A DNA stretch of 64,000 nucleotides from Granulicella cerasi (GTDB taxonomy: Bacteria; Acidobacteriota; Terriglobia; Terriglobales; Acidobacteriaceae). Position 1 is the first letter of the stretch. Each line of letters opens with the position of its first letter. The notes below the pieces were generated by a model that did no database searches, was not told where the DNA came from, and saw only the letters and a list, made by a program, of their open reading frames with translations. The position numbers and the translations under genes were made by a program. The DNA lies in assembly GCF_025685575.1 (NCBI RefSeq), contig NZ_JAGSYD010000003.1, positions 1-64,000 of the forward strand, in the 5' to 3' direction. This document shows, in pieces, positions 1 through 8,360 of the stretch.

Positions 1-259
1 GCATCAGCCTCTCGGCAGGCGGAGGAGCCGTTCGCTTCGCTCACGCCTCCTCCACCTGCCGCATCCTGCATCGATCCGAACTTGGAGATCACTGCGCTAC
101 ACTAACAATCCAACTGGTACAAAATATCGGTCAGACCACCGTAGCACCGACCGGATGACATAGGCAACGCGGTCTGTCTTTCGGTCGCTATGGCTATCAG
201 ATAGTAGTCCACGATGCGAGCACGACCCGCCTCCGAAGAGGCGTCCCGCTCACAGTAAC
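1..259. other. Gene-free left edge with small hairpins
   Basis: No convincing gene is seen here. Positions 14-27 and 47-60 form an imperfect inverted repeat (13 of 14 positions pair) around a 19-base loop. A second short hairpin has arms at 228-233 and 238-243 with a cgaa loop. Neither is followed by a clear T-run on either strand, so terminator function is only possible. The stretch lies downstream of the minus-strand membrane protein gene that ends at 260. Confidence 0.4.
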
Positions 260-592
260 TCAGTGGTGAGCGAAGTCAACGACTATGGCGACCAGCCATT
301 GAGCGGCGACGATGAACCACCACCACCCCCTCTTCCGCTCTCTGGCACGTAAGAGCAGCCCGCCCCACGCTAGATTTGCCAGGAGGAACGCACCTAAAAC
401 AGGTAGGGCTAAGGCCCATACGAAGGGCTCTCCTGAAATAGGAACCGCCCCTTGCTCCTGCGGTATTCGCCAGCCCCGAGATGCAAGCCAAAGGTAAACG
501 ACGATTCCGACTATATTGACGGCAGTAAACGTAAGGTCTAGCGGCTTCATAGGTTTGCCCGATGAGCGGTCTAGGGTATTGCTGGTTGACAT
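260..592 (-). CDS. Small three-helix membrane protein, candidate immunity protein
   Basis: A 110-residue protein with about three hydrophobic segments (roughly residues 21-39, 58-77 and 91-107), joined by short charged loops including RARERKRG, and ending in HH. I do not recognise a family. The start at 592 is supported by a good ribosome binding site (aaaggtgag) just upstream and lies 22 bases inside the 3' end of the preceding Rhs-fragment gene, so the two are probably co-translated. A small membrane protein directly after, and overlapping, a toxin-like Rhs tail is the usual place for an immunity protein; that role is inferred from position only. The region has lower GC than the rest of the window. 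Confidence 0.55.
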   Translation of the reverse strand: MSTSNTLDRSSGKPMKPLDLTFTAVNIVGIVVYLWLASRGWRIPQEQGAVPISGEPFVWALALPVLGAFLLANLAWGGLLLRARERKRGWWWFIVAAQWLVAIVVDFAHH

Positions 593-1338
593 GAATAACT
601 CACCTTTCCAGCAGCCAGAGAGAAGCCAAGATTTCTGAACTGTGCCTGCTGCGAAGTAGCCCCATTGTTGGACATGAAGAACGCATACGTGTTCGAGAGC
701 AAGCTCGCCATGCCTTGCGATGCGCCCGTTGCTTGAACGTAGGCTCCCACAGCTATATTGGCTGCCGGTATGTAGTCCTTGTAATACTGCGTGGCAGCGC
801 CAGCCTGGAATCTTTGAAAGTCATAATAGCCACCTTGAGCCACAGCAGCTCGTGTTCCCGCCAGCCCGTTCGCTGCCCCATTCGCGGCTATATTGCTGAC
901 GCTGAATCCGGGCGGAGCGGGAAAGCTAACCCCAGTGCTCGTGGTGCAATTCAGATGGTCTGCGGGAAGCGTCATCCTCATGAAGGAACTGAAACCACCC
1001 ATGGCAGTCACGTAATACCCTGCGTCGTAAGAAATATATCCATTGCCAAGATTACATCCTCCTGAACAAGACATAAACGCACTACCGAAATCGTAATAGA
1101 AGTTCTGCTCACCATAAGCGGACAGTGACCCTGATTGATTGCACCCTCGACCGTCGCCATCGTCACCTACTACAACGGATTCAGACCCATCATCATTTTT
1201 GAATGTATATGTCTGACATGAAAGGCCTGAAGGATCGAAAAAAATCAAGGCTCCAATTGGCTCCGATGTTCTTTGGGTCATTCGCCATAAAGCGAATATA
1301 GAGCGAATATCGGGTGTGGAGAATTTTACGCTTTTCAT
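571..1338 (-). CDS. Orphan Rhs C-terminal (toxin-like) fragment
   Basis: A 255-residue open frame. Residues about 33-39 (FFDPSGL) resemble the end of the Rhs-repeat-associated core (NPL..DPSGL). The part after it is Cys/Gly/Asp-rich (SCQTYTF, VVVGDDGDGRGC), as in acidobacterial Rhs tails, followed by a Tyr/Phe-rich domain containing YYDFQRF and NIAVGAYVQATGASQG. The part before DPSGL does not look like an Rhs core, and no YD repeats occur upstream, so this is a displaced or truncated C-terminal module rather than a full Rhs gene. No strong ribosome binding site precedes the ATG at 1338. Toxic activity is inferred; I cannot name a catalytic motif. The next gene overlaps by 22 bases and could encode its immunity protein. 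Confidence 0.5.
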   Translation of the reverse strand: MKSVKFSTPDIRSIFALWRMTQRTSEPIGALIFFDPSGLSCQTYTFKNDDGSESVVVGDDGDGRGCNQSGSLSAYGEQNFYYDFGSAFMSCSGGCNLGNGYISYDAGYYVTAMGGFSSFMRMTLPADHLNCTTSTGVSFPAPPGFSVSNIAANGAANGLAGTRAAVAQGGYYDFQRFQAGAATQYYKDYIPAANIAVGAYVQATGASQGMASLLSNTYAFFMSNNGATSQQAQFRNLGFSLAAGKVSYSCQPAIP

Positions 1339-1647
1339 TCACTTAGAGGCGGCTATCAATACCTGAAAGCAGGAGGCACTGGAGGCCATCATCGAACGAT
1401 CACGGACGACCGAAACCTACGCCATTTCTTCGCCTTTGTGGGGTCGGATGTGGGGTTAAAGACGCCCCCACAAACAACCCCACACGCATACTGATGTATA
1501 GTGATTTTGGGTGTTATTGCACTACGCTAAGTGATTGTGAATGATATACTTGCGCCGTTTGGGAAGCTGACGTTCTGCCACTGAACTACTCCCGCGCTCT
1601 GGAAAGCATTATAGCCTGCATGCAAACTGTGGTTATACAATCCCGTT
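1339..1647. other. Junction region between Rhs remnant and polysaccharide genes
   Basis: About 300 bases without a convincing gene. It contains the imperfect inverted repeat at 1437-1484 (separate entry). On the minus strand an open frame ending at 1527 reads VQWQNVSFPNGASISFTIT at its C-terminus, which looks like a genuine protein end, but its upstream part runs antisense into the next gene. It is probably the last few dozen codons of a gene cut off by rearrangement. I see no integrase or transposase. Confidence 0.4.
1437..1484. repeat. Imperfect 19-bp inverted repeat with internal 7-base repeats
   Basis: Arms at 1437-1455 and 1466-1484 match at 16 of 19 positions around a 10-base spacer. 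Each arm holds two copies of tgtgggg (or its complement ccccaca) spaced 12 bases apart: 1437 and 1449, then 1466 and 1478. No T-run follows, so it does not look like a simple terminator. It sits at the junction of the low-GC island and the normal chromosome. Confidence 0.6.
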
Positions 1648-2742
1648 ATGCTTTCTGAGAGAACGACTTCCCCCACTGCGATGGGTGCTCCGCAAGTCTC
1701 TCTCTTGTTGCGCTCGCCGCGACTATGGTGGGCGTACCTCGCTCTCATCTCCAACGCGCCCCTGATGGAGAGCCTGCGCTGCTACGACCAAGTCGTATGC
1801 TTCGATCATCCACACCAGCTCTCCGCCGAGCAGCTCGCCACGACACAGCGCACCAAGTTTCTCCTGATCTTCTGGGACGGCATCTCCGACGACCAGCAAC
1901 TCGCTGAGTTCACCGGCAGCTTTCCGAGGACGCTGGACGTCGACTGCGTCCTCGTCGGCGACAACGGTGCGACTTCGCCGCATCGATTCGCGACACACAA
2001 CCTCTACGCAGAGGGCACCTTCAGCTTCTGTCCGAAATCACTCCGGCTCGATGCGCCGACGCGCAAGCAACTGCGGCAGACACACATGAAGAGCTGGCTG
2101 GTGCCGGTGAAGAACGTCTTGAAGCGCAGCGGCAGCTTGTCGGAAGCGCTGAGCCTGCTCTTCGGCGCGCGCCGCGTCGTTTTTTGCGGCGGCTACGGCT
2201 TAGACAAGGGCGTACTCGGCATGTTCGCCGATCGCTACCGCTCGAAAACATCTGTGCTGATGACCCGCTGCTGGAGCACAGGCATCCAGCACGAATCGCG
2301 CGAAGCTTACGTGGCGCATTACGGCGACGATCTGCTCGCGCTGCAGCAGGCCTACGCTTCCGGCGAGATCACCGCGCCATGCCTGGCAGCGTGCGTTCGT
2401 CTGCTGGACCGCGAATACTGCATCCGCCATCTGCAGCACACGAAAGTGCCGTTCTTCGTGAATCAGTTCGGCCAGAAGTACATCGACGTCTACACGACAC
2501 CGTTCTACAAGCAACACATCTTCCTCGACTTTGGCAGCACCGTGGGCAACGGCAATTATCCCCGCCGCGCGGACCTCAGTTACTATGGGAAAACCATGAT
2601 TGAAGTGCCGCTCATGGACTCCGCGGAAGCAATTTCGCAGAGTATCGTCGACGGCTCGCATACGTCCAGGCTGCATGAGCTCTGGGCTCCGCTTTTGCAA
2701 CACACCGCACTGATCTTCGGTGCAGGACCAGAGGCCCCCTAA
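1648..2742 (+). CDS. Unrecognised protein of a polysaccharide locus
   Basis: A 364-residue soluble-looking protein with no signal peptide or membrane helices. I do not recognise its family. It has an N-terminal segment with a possible Rossmann-like VDCVLVGDNG stretch (about residues 92-101), a FCGGYGLDKG loop (about 174-183) and an aromatic region with FVNQFGQKY and FLDFGSTVGNGNYP. The stop is two bases before the GTG of the flippase gene, so the two are translationally linked and probably serve the same glycan pathway. The start is uncertain: no ribosome binding site is evident before 1648 or the in-frame ATG at 1681, and the gene may have been truncated at its 5' end by the rearrangement next to it. 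It could be a sugar- or glycan-processing enzyme; that is inference from the neighbour only. Confidence 0.6.
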   Translation: MLSERTTSPTAMGAPQVSLLLRSPRLWWAYLALISNAPLMESLRCYDQVVCFDHPHQLSAEQLATTQRTKFLLIFWDGISDDQQLAEFTGSFPRTLDVDCVLVGDNGATSPHRFATHNLYAEGTFSFCPKSLRLDAPTRKQLRQTHMKSWLVPVKNVLKRSGSLSEALSLLFGARRVVFCGGYGLDKGVLGMFADRYRSKTSVLMTRCWSTGIQHESREAYVAHYGDDLLALQQAYASGEITAPCLAACVRLLDREYCIRHLQHTKVPFFVNQFGQKYIDVYTTPFYKQHIFLDFGSTVGNGNYPRRADLSYYGKTMIEVPLMDSAEAISQSIVDGSHTSRLHELWAPLLQHTALIFGAGPEAP

Positions 2743-2744
2743 AC

Positions 2745-4139
2745 GTGGACGGCGCAACCAAGAAGCGATTAGTGCTCAGTTTTCTTTCGAGCAGCGTCTC
2801 CCGTTTTGCTTCAACGGGCATTCAGTTTGTTCAGGTCCCTGTCTTCCTCCATTTCTGGAGCGTCGGCCTCTACGGCGAGTGGCTCATCCTCAACTCCCTG
2901 CCCACTTACCTTGCGTTCAGCAGCACGGGCTTCGGGACCGTGGCCGGAAACAAGATGGCGATGCTCTACGCCTCGGGTGATGAAGAGGGGTCGCTTAGGG
3001 TATTCCAGAGCTGCTGGTGGCTGATCGTCGCGGTGTGCGGCATCGTCACGATGGCGATCGCGGGCGCGTTGCTCTTCATTTCGCCGCATCATTGGCTGAA
3101 CCTGCGCGATCTTTCCGATCACGATGCGCGCTGGATTCTGTTCATGCTCTCGCTGTGCATCCTCGTCGGCCAGCTGGAACAACTGCTTCAATCTGCGTAC
3201 CGGGCCGTAGGTCGATACCCCTTCGGCACCCTCATCAAGAGCCTTCTGTCCATTGCGGCCTTCGCCTGCACGATGATCTCCGTCGCCGCCAGACGTGGTC
3301 CCATGATGACGGCATTCGCCTACGTTCTTGCAAACCTTGTCGGCACCCTGGTTCTCATCATCATGGTGATGCGTGACCTGAAATGGGTGAAGTTTGGCTG
3401 GGATCATGCGAGCCGCAAGGAGATCCGCGAGCTTGCCGGCCCGGCGATCGCCTACATGGCGTTCCCCGTTGGTGTTGCGCTCAACCTTCAGGGAACGCTG
3501 CTCGCCGTATCGTACGCATTGGGCCCTGTCGCCGTAGTGGTCTTCTCCACGGCGCGCACCTTCTCGCGCGGCGCGCTTCAGATGGTGCAGATGGTGAACT
3601 CAACCTTCGAGCCAGAGCTTGCCTTGTCCTTCGGCTCTGGCAAGATCGAGACGACGCGCACCCTGCATCGTCGTTCATGCCAGCTCGCGCTTGGCGTATG
3701 TACGGTGATCGTGGCAGGCTGTTTGCTGGTCGGCCCGTATGTCGTGACGAAGTGGACCGGCCACCATATTCCGCCGGACCGCACGCTGCTCGCGATCCTG
3801 CTCGCGGGTGTGATGGTCTATTCCCTCTGGGCGACCAGTTCGACGCTGATCTCGTCGGTGAATCGGCATCAGGGTATGGCTGCGGTTTATCTCTCGGCCA
3901 CGGCCGCGACATGCCTCGCCTGCTTCTGGCTGGCGAAACATATCGGCCTGCACGGCGCTGCGGCAGGGCTGCTGCTCGCGGAAGTCTGCATGATGATCTA
4001 TGTCGTTCCCGCGTCGCTTCGCATCGCGCAGGACACCTTCTGGGAGTTCGCCGCTTCGCTGCTTTCGTATCCGGCTTCGCTGCGGCCTTCGGCATTGCTC
4101 GCAAACGTTCGCGCACGTCGCAACGCCCAGACGAATTAG
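2745..4139 (+). CDS. Oligosaccharide flippase, Wzx/MATE-like
   Basis: A 464-residue polytopic membrane protein with about 12 hydrophobic segments. The N-terminal pattern (a lysine-rich start, then LSSSVSRFASTGIQFVQVPVFLHFWSV split over the first two helices) is typical of Wzx-type flippases of the MOP superfamily, which move lipid-linked saccharides across the inner membrane. Helices are visible around residues 72-93, 118-135, 170-195, 240-265, 312-330, 350-370 and 385-425. It begins with GTG two bases after the preceding stop codon. No glycosyltransferases or polymerase follow, so this looks like the end of a larger or degraded cluster. The substrate cannot be told from sequence. Confidence 0.85.
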   Translation: MDGATKKRLVLSFLSSSVSRFASTGIQFVQVPVFLHFWSVGLYGEWLILNSLPTYLAFSSTGFGTVAGNKMAMLYASGDEEGSLRVFQSCWWLIVAVCGIVTMAIAGALLFISPHHWLNLRDLSDHDARWILFMLSLCILVGQLEQLLQSAYRAVGRYPFGTLIKSLLSIAAFACTMISVAARRGPMMTAFAYVLANLVGTLVLIIMVMRDLKWVKFGWDHASRKEIRELAGPAIAYMAFPVGVALNLQGTLLAVSYALGPVAVVVFSTARTFSRGALQMVQMVNSTFEPELALSFGSGKIETTRTLHRRSCQLALGVCTVIVAGCLLVGPYVVTKWTGHHIPPDRTLLAILLAGVMVYSLWATSSTLISSVNRHQGMAAVYLSATAATCLACFWLAKHIGLHGAAAGLLLAEVCMMIYVVPASLRIAQDTFWEFAASLLSYPASLRPSALLANVRARRNAQTN

Positions 4140-4502
4140 TTCCGAAGCTGCCATCATCCAACGCTGGATTGCTGATCTAGCGTTCTTCTCTCGCAGCAAC
4201 ATCTGCGAAGAGAGCCAGTCATCGGGCGGCAACGTTCTTTGCTACTGATGCTGCATTTCGATCTGGGTGAAGATGGCAACGAATAAAGGCTACACAGACC
4301 TACCAGCGGGGCCTCTTCGTTACGGTGTCAGCAGGAACGAGAAGGTGCATAGCGGACGACTAGCTGCACGGACACGATGAAGCAAAACTCTTTTTACTCA
4401 GGTCACGCATGCTCAAGCAGAAAGCTGACAGCGGATCTGCTTCCCCTATGCGCGTCGTGTCATCGAGCTTATATAAGCAACGACTTGAGCTGGATTCCGC
4501 AC
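4140..4502. other. Intergenic region, nothing recognised
   Basis: About 360 bases between the flippase gene and the terminator of the TonB receptor gene. I see no plausible gene, tRNA or clear repeat here. Confidence 0.5.
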
Positions 4503-4544
4503 CTCTGAAAAGAAGAAGCCACCGCCAAGAGCATTGGCGGTGGC
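4503..4544 (-). terminator. Rho-independent terminator of the TonB receptor gene
   Basis: A perfect 10-bp stem (4518-4527 with 4535-4544) closes a 7-base loop. On the minus strand it is followed by a T-rich run (ttcttctttt). It lies 16 bases after the receptor stop codon. Confidence 0.9.
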
Positions 4545-4560
4545 GTGAAAGAGTCGTTAG

Positions 4561-7500
4561 TTAGAAGTTGATGCGACCCACAAGTTGCATGGTGCGCATC
4601 GGCTGAGCATTGGTGATCTGCCCGAAGGTCGAGCTGTTGAAGGTCGGCGTCGTGCCCGTCACCGTCGTGGTGAGTGAAGTCGACGGGAACTGCAGGTTTA
4701 CATGATTGAGCACGTTGAAGGCGTCCATGCGGATCTGGAAGTTCACCTTCTTGTAGATCGGAATGATGCGCGAGACCGATACATCGAGGTTCACTTCGCC
4801 AGGCCCGGTGATGCTGTTGCGGCCCAGTGTTCCCAGCGCCGCACGCGTGAGCTGTACACGCGAAGCACCGGTACCCGTGAAGGCCGGACCGCTCGGCGTC
4901 AGCGGGAAGCGCGGATCACTTGCGGGCATGAAGTACTGGATAGCGTTGCCCACGCGATACGGCGTGATGCGCAGAGGGTTGCTGTCGCCGTTCGGGCGCT
5001 GCGCGGTCACGTTGGGGATCAGGTTCGTCTGCGTGATGTTCACCGGCGAGCCTGAACGCATGATGAAGATCGGAGCGATCTTGAAGCCACGCGTCCAGAC
5101 CGAGCCCTTCGTCGTGTACTGCACGGCGATGTTCAACGTGTTGCGAATGTCGAACGAGGAAGCTGCGTAGTCCTTCTCGCGCAGCGCCGGGATCGCCATG
5201 TACTGCGCGTGTGCTGAAGCGTTCGTCGGCACGCCGTTGCCGAAGATGCTCGAGTCATCGTCGCGGTTCTTCGCCCACGTGTAGTTCACGATGAACGCAA
5301 GGTTCGTGCTGAACTGACGACGCAGCGAAGCCTGCATGGAGTCATAGCGAGCGCGACCACCGGTGTAAACCGAGGTCCACGTGCCGAGGTTCGTGAACGG
5401 CTTGGCGTTCTGCTGCGCCGTGGTGGTGTTCGCGAAGGCCACGGCATCCCATTGCGACTGCGGGACGGTGTTGATAGGAATGTTCAGCGGAAGATGCACG
5501 GCGTGGTTGCCCACGTAGTTCACTTCCAGCAGCATCGCCCACGGAAGCTGTTGCTGGATGCCGAGGTTGTACTGCTGCACGAGCGAGAGCGGATCGAGCT
5601 TGCCGTATTGCACGCCGGAGATGGTCAGCGGGTTCGAAGCAGAGGTGCCGGTCAGCACTGCAGCGGGGTTGTTGAGGTCGCGCACGCCATTCAAGGGCAA
5701 GCCCTGTGAGAGCGTAAAGGGCTGCGCCACGCCCGAGCCGAGGTTGTTATACGACGAGGTCACGTCGTAGCCGGGATACGCGATCTGTCCGCCGAGGTTC
5801 GACAGCACGAGACCGTAGAACATACCGAAGCCGCCACGCACCACTGTGGACGGATGGGCGCTCCACGAGAAGCCAACGCGCGGGGAGAAGTCGAGCTTCG
5901 GTGTCGTGATGTTCAACGCGTTGGTCGCGTTCTTGCCAGCCACGAGCAGTTGGCCGTTGCTGTCGTTGAAGCGCGAGTAGATGTTGTTCGACACCGTCTG
6001 CGGGCTTTCGTACTCATAGCGCACGCCAGCGTTCACCACTAGCGATGGCGTCACACGATAGTCGTCCTGCAGATAGAGAGCGTAGTTGTAGTTGCGGCGA
6101 CCTGTAGGAGGCTGCGGCAGCTCATAGTTGCCGGTCTTGATCTTGCCGTAGAGGAAGTCTGCGAGCGCGTTCGCGGGCACGCCGCTTACGCTGTTCGCGC
6201 TGGTGATCTCACCCGTGAAGGCGAGCGAGCCGTTGATGTACGACGCCGGATTGTACGAGTTGAACTGGTTCTTGCGCAGGCTGAAGCCGGCCTTGAACGT
6301 GTGCGGACCCCACGTCTTCGTCACCGAGCCAAACGGCGAGAAAGTGTTCGTCACGTTGAACTGCGTATCGTTCGTCGTCGCGCCCATCGCGGACTCGCCG
6401 GTGATGTTCAGATACGGCAGTTGATCGAGCGGCGTCGACGGGATCTTGAAGGTCGTCGCCACGTTCGCGTTGCCGCCGGTCGGGTTGCGGTAGGAGCCAT
6501 AGCGGAAGAAGCCCATGTGAATCTCGCTCACCAGCGTCGGCGAGAAGATATGCGTTTCTCCGAGCGAGCCCATCCACGCTTCCGTGCAGGCGCAATCATA
6601 GCCGGTGTTCAACAGGAGATCGTTGAAGGTCGGGACCTGCGGGGAGCTGTCGGTGAAGCGATAGACCGAAGCAAAGATGCGGTCGGACTGACGAATCTGC
6701 TGGTCGAGACGTGCGTCCACACGCTGCGTCTCAGGACGCGTCGTTGTCTGGTAAGCGAAGTTGTTCGTCGAGCGGCCGGGGTTGGTCGCATCCGGCGTTC
6801 CCGCCTGGTTCGGCAGCGGCAGGCGCGCGAGAATTGCCGCGGCCGCGGGATCAATCGCGGTCACCTGGTTGTTCACGAGCGGAACCTTCGTGACTGGGTC
6901 CACGATCACCGTGTTCGTCGCGTTCGCAAAGTTGCCCGAGCGCCATGCTGCGGAAGGAACCGTCGCCGTTGACGTCGTCGGCACGATGCGCTGCGTGCGG
7001 TCGTAGTTGATGAAGAAGAAGGTCTGGTTCTGGCGACCGTAGAGCTTCGGCACGAAGAGCGGGCCGCCGATGCTGCCACCAAACTGGAAGTAACGATCAC
7101 GTCCACGCTTGATCACCGGGTTCGCATTGCGGTTGGACCAGCTATTGGCGTTCAGCGCTTCGTTACGCACCAGCGTGTAGAGGTTGCCATGGAAGTCGCT
7201 GGTGCCGTACTTCGTGCTGACGGTGATGACGCCGCCCGAGGTGCGGCCAAACTCCGCAGGAGCGTTCAGCGCAAGCACGCGGAATTCGGTGATGCCATCG
7301 GGCGAAGGCAGCGCCGCCGTGAAGCCGGTCGAGGGCACCACGAGCGAGACACCATCGAGCAGCAACTCAGTGTTGAGCGAGCGGCTGCCGTTGATCGAGA
7401 TCTGCTGCTGGTTCACATTGGTCGCCGAGCCGCCGTGCGCGATGCCCGGAACAATTGCCAGCAGGTTATACGCGTCGCGCGACTGCAGCGGCAGGTTCTG

Positions 7501-8037
7501 CACCTCGGCCGGGGAGATCAGCGTGCTGATGTTCGAGCTTTCGCGGTCAAGCTGCTGTGTGCTGCTCGCCTGCACGTCGACCTGCTCGTTTGCGCCGCCA
7601 ATAGCAAGCGCGACTTCGAGCGAGGTGGTCTGCGAAACGGAGACGGTGATGTTGTTCAGCGTCTTCTTGCTCATGCCCTCAGCGCTGACGGTCAACTGAT
7701 ACTCACCCGGGGGAACCTGCGGCGCGACGAAGGAGCCGTTCTCCAGCGTCTTGCCGGTGTAGACGACGACCTTCGTCTCCTGGCTCTTCAGCGAGACATC
7801 CGCCCCTGAGACGAGAGCTCCGGTGGAGTCGGTGACGACGCCACGAACGGTAGCGTTCGTTCCCTGCGCATACGCTGACGGAGCGATACAGGCTGTTCCG
7901 ATGATCCCGCCCGCAAGCAAGCTCACCGAGGTGAACGACACCGCAGCTCCTATCGTACGAAGGTTCTTTGCTAGGCGCGACTTCTTACCAGCTACTGTCT
8001 GGCGGGCTTCCATTTCTGATGACTTCCTGTGCTTCAT
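4561..8037 (-). CDS. Oar-like TonB-dependent receptor with carboxypeptidase-regulatory-like domain
   Basis: An 1158-residue outer-membrane receptor. A long N-region (about residues 1-30) and hydrophobic core precede a signal cleavage site near AYA-Q (55-58). Residues about 60-145 form a CarboxypepD_reg/CNA-B-like sandwich (VRGVVTDSTGALVSGADV, GEYQLTVSAEG). A plug domain follows (about 160-270; NLPLQSRDAYNLL, LLLDGVS, FRVLALNAPAEFGRTSGG), then a long beta-barrel ending in GRINF with the C-terminal Phe expected by the Bam machinery. This architecture is greatly expanded in Acidobacteriota and is thought to import glycans or other large substrates; the ligand is unknown. A gaggag site precedes the ATG. 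It is divergent from a transmembrane regulator-like gene and ends in its own terminator, so it is probably monocistronic. Confidence 0.93.
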   Translation of the reverse strand: MKHRKSSEMEARQTVAGKKSRLAKNLRTIGAAVSFTSVSLLAGGIIGTACIAPSAYAQGTNATVRGVVTDSTGALVSGADVSLKSQETKVVVYTGKTLENGSFVAPQVPPGEYQLTVSAEGMSKKTLNNITVSVSQTTSLEVALAIGGANEQVDVQASSTQQLDRESSNISTLISPAEVQNLPLQSRDAYNLLAIVPGIAHGGSATNVNQQQISINGSRSLNTELLLDGVSLVVPSTGFTAALPSPDGITEFRVLALNAPAEFGRTSGGVITVSTKYGTSDFHGNLYTLVRNEALNANSWSNRNANPVIKRGRDRYFQFGGSIGGPLFVPKLYGRQNQTFFFINYDRTQRIVPTTSTATVPSAAWRSGNFANATNTVIVDPVTKVPLVNNQVTAIDPAAAAILARLPLPNQAGTPDATNPGRSTNNFAYQTTTRPETQRVDARLDQQIRQSDRIFASVYRFTDSSPQVPTFNDLLLNTGYDCACTEAWMGSLGETHIFSPTLVSEIHMGFFRYGSYRNPTGGNANVATTFKIPSTPLDQLPYLNITGESAMGATTNDTQFNVTNTFSPFGSVTKTWGPHTFKAGFSLRKNQFNSYNPASYINGSLAFTGEITSANSVSGVPANALADFLYGKIKTGNYELPQPPTGRRNYNYALYLQDDYRVTPSLVVNAGVRYEYESPQTVSNNIYSRFNDSNGQLLVAGKNATNALNITTPKLDFSPRVGFSWSAHPSTVVRGGFGMFYGLVLSNLGGQIAYPGYDVTSSYNNLGSGVAQPFTLSQGLPLNGVRDLNNPAAVLTGTSASNPLTISGVQYGKLDPLSLVQQYNLGIQQQLPWAMLLEVNYVGNHAVHLPLNIPINTVPQSQWDAVAFANTTTAQQNAKPFTNLGTWTSVYTGGRARYDSMQASLRRQFSTNLAFIVNYTWAKNRDDDSSIFGNGVPTNASAHAQYMAIPALREKDYAASSFDIRNTLNIAVQYTTKGSVWTRGFKIAPIFIMRSGSPVNITQTNLIPNVTAQRPNGDSNPLRITPYRVGNAIQYFMPASDPRFPLTPSGPAFTGTGASRVQLTRAALGTLGRNSITGPGEVNLDVSVSRIIPIYKKVNFQIRMDAFNVLNHVNLQFPSTSLTTTVTGTTPTFNSSTFGQITNAQPMRTMQLVGRINF

Positions 8038-8360
8038 GGCTCTCCTCGAAGAGGTGCTCAGCCGTCTTACAGCGCGGCGGAACCCACTCTCAGTGCAACC
8101 CGAGGACTGTAGGAAGGTGAATCAACGGCTGTTTAGGGCCTTACCGTTAATCGCGGCACGCAGCGCCGCGAAAACGCGTAAGTCATTTGTTGACCGCGTC
8201 TTACGTGGGAGCAATACGTGCTGGACAACGACGTATGATACGTCCCTGAGGCCACCAGGATTCCAAAGGCTGACTGACAGCATGTATCATACGGCGTAGT
8301 TCGCGGCGCGTTGAGTGCCTCAGAAATGCCTCAATTCAAGCGGTTGAGGAGATGGTCACC
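8038..8360. promoter_or_regulatory. Shared intergenic region with GTATnATAC palindromes
   Basis: A 323-base region between divergent genes. A perfect palindrome with 6-base arms, acgtat-g-atacgt, lies at 8231-8243. The same 9-base core occurs again at 8284-8292 (gtatcatac), so a 10-bp inverted repeat links 8232-8241 with 8284-8293. These are good candidates for operator sites controlling the receptor gene, the regulator gene or both. I could not assign confident -35/-10 pairs, although TATGAT occurs inside both palindrome copies, once per strand. Confidence 0.5.
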
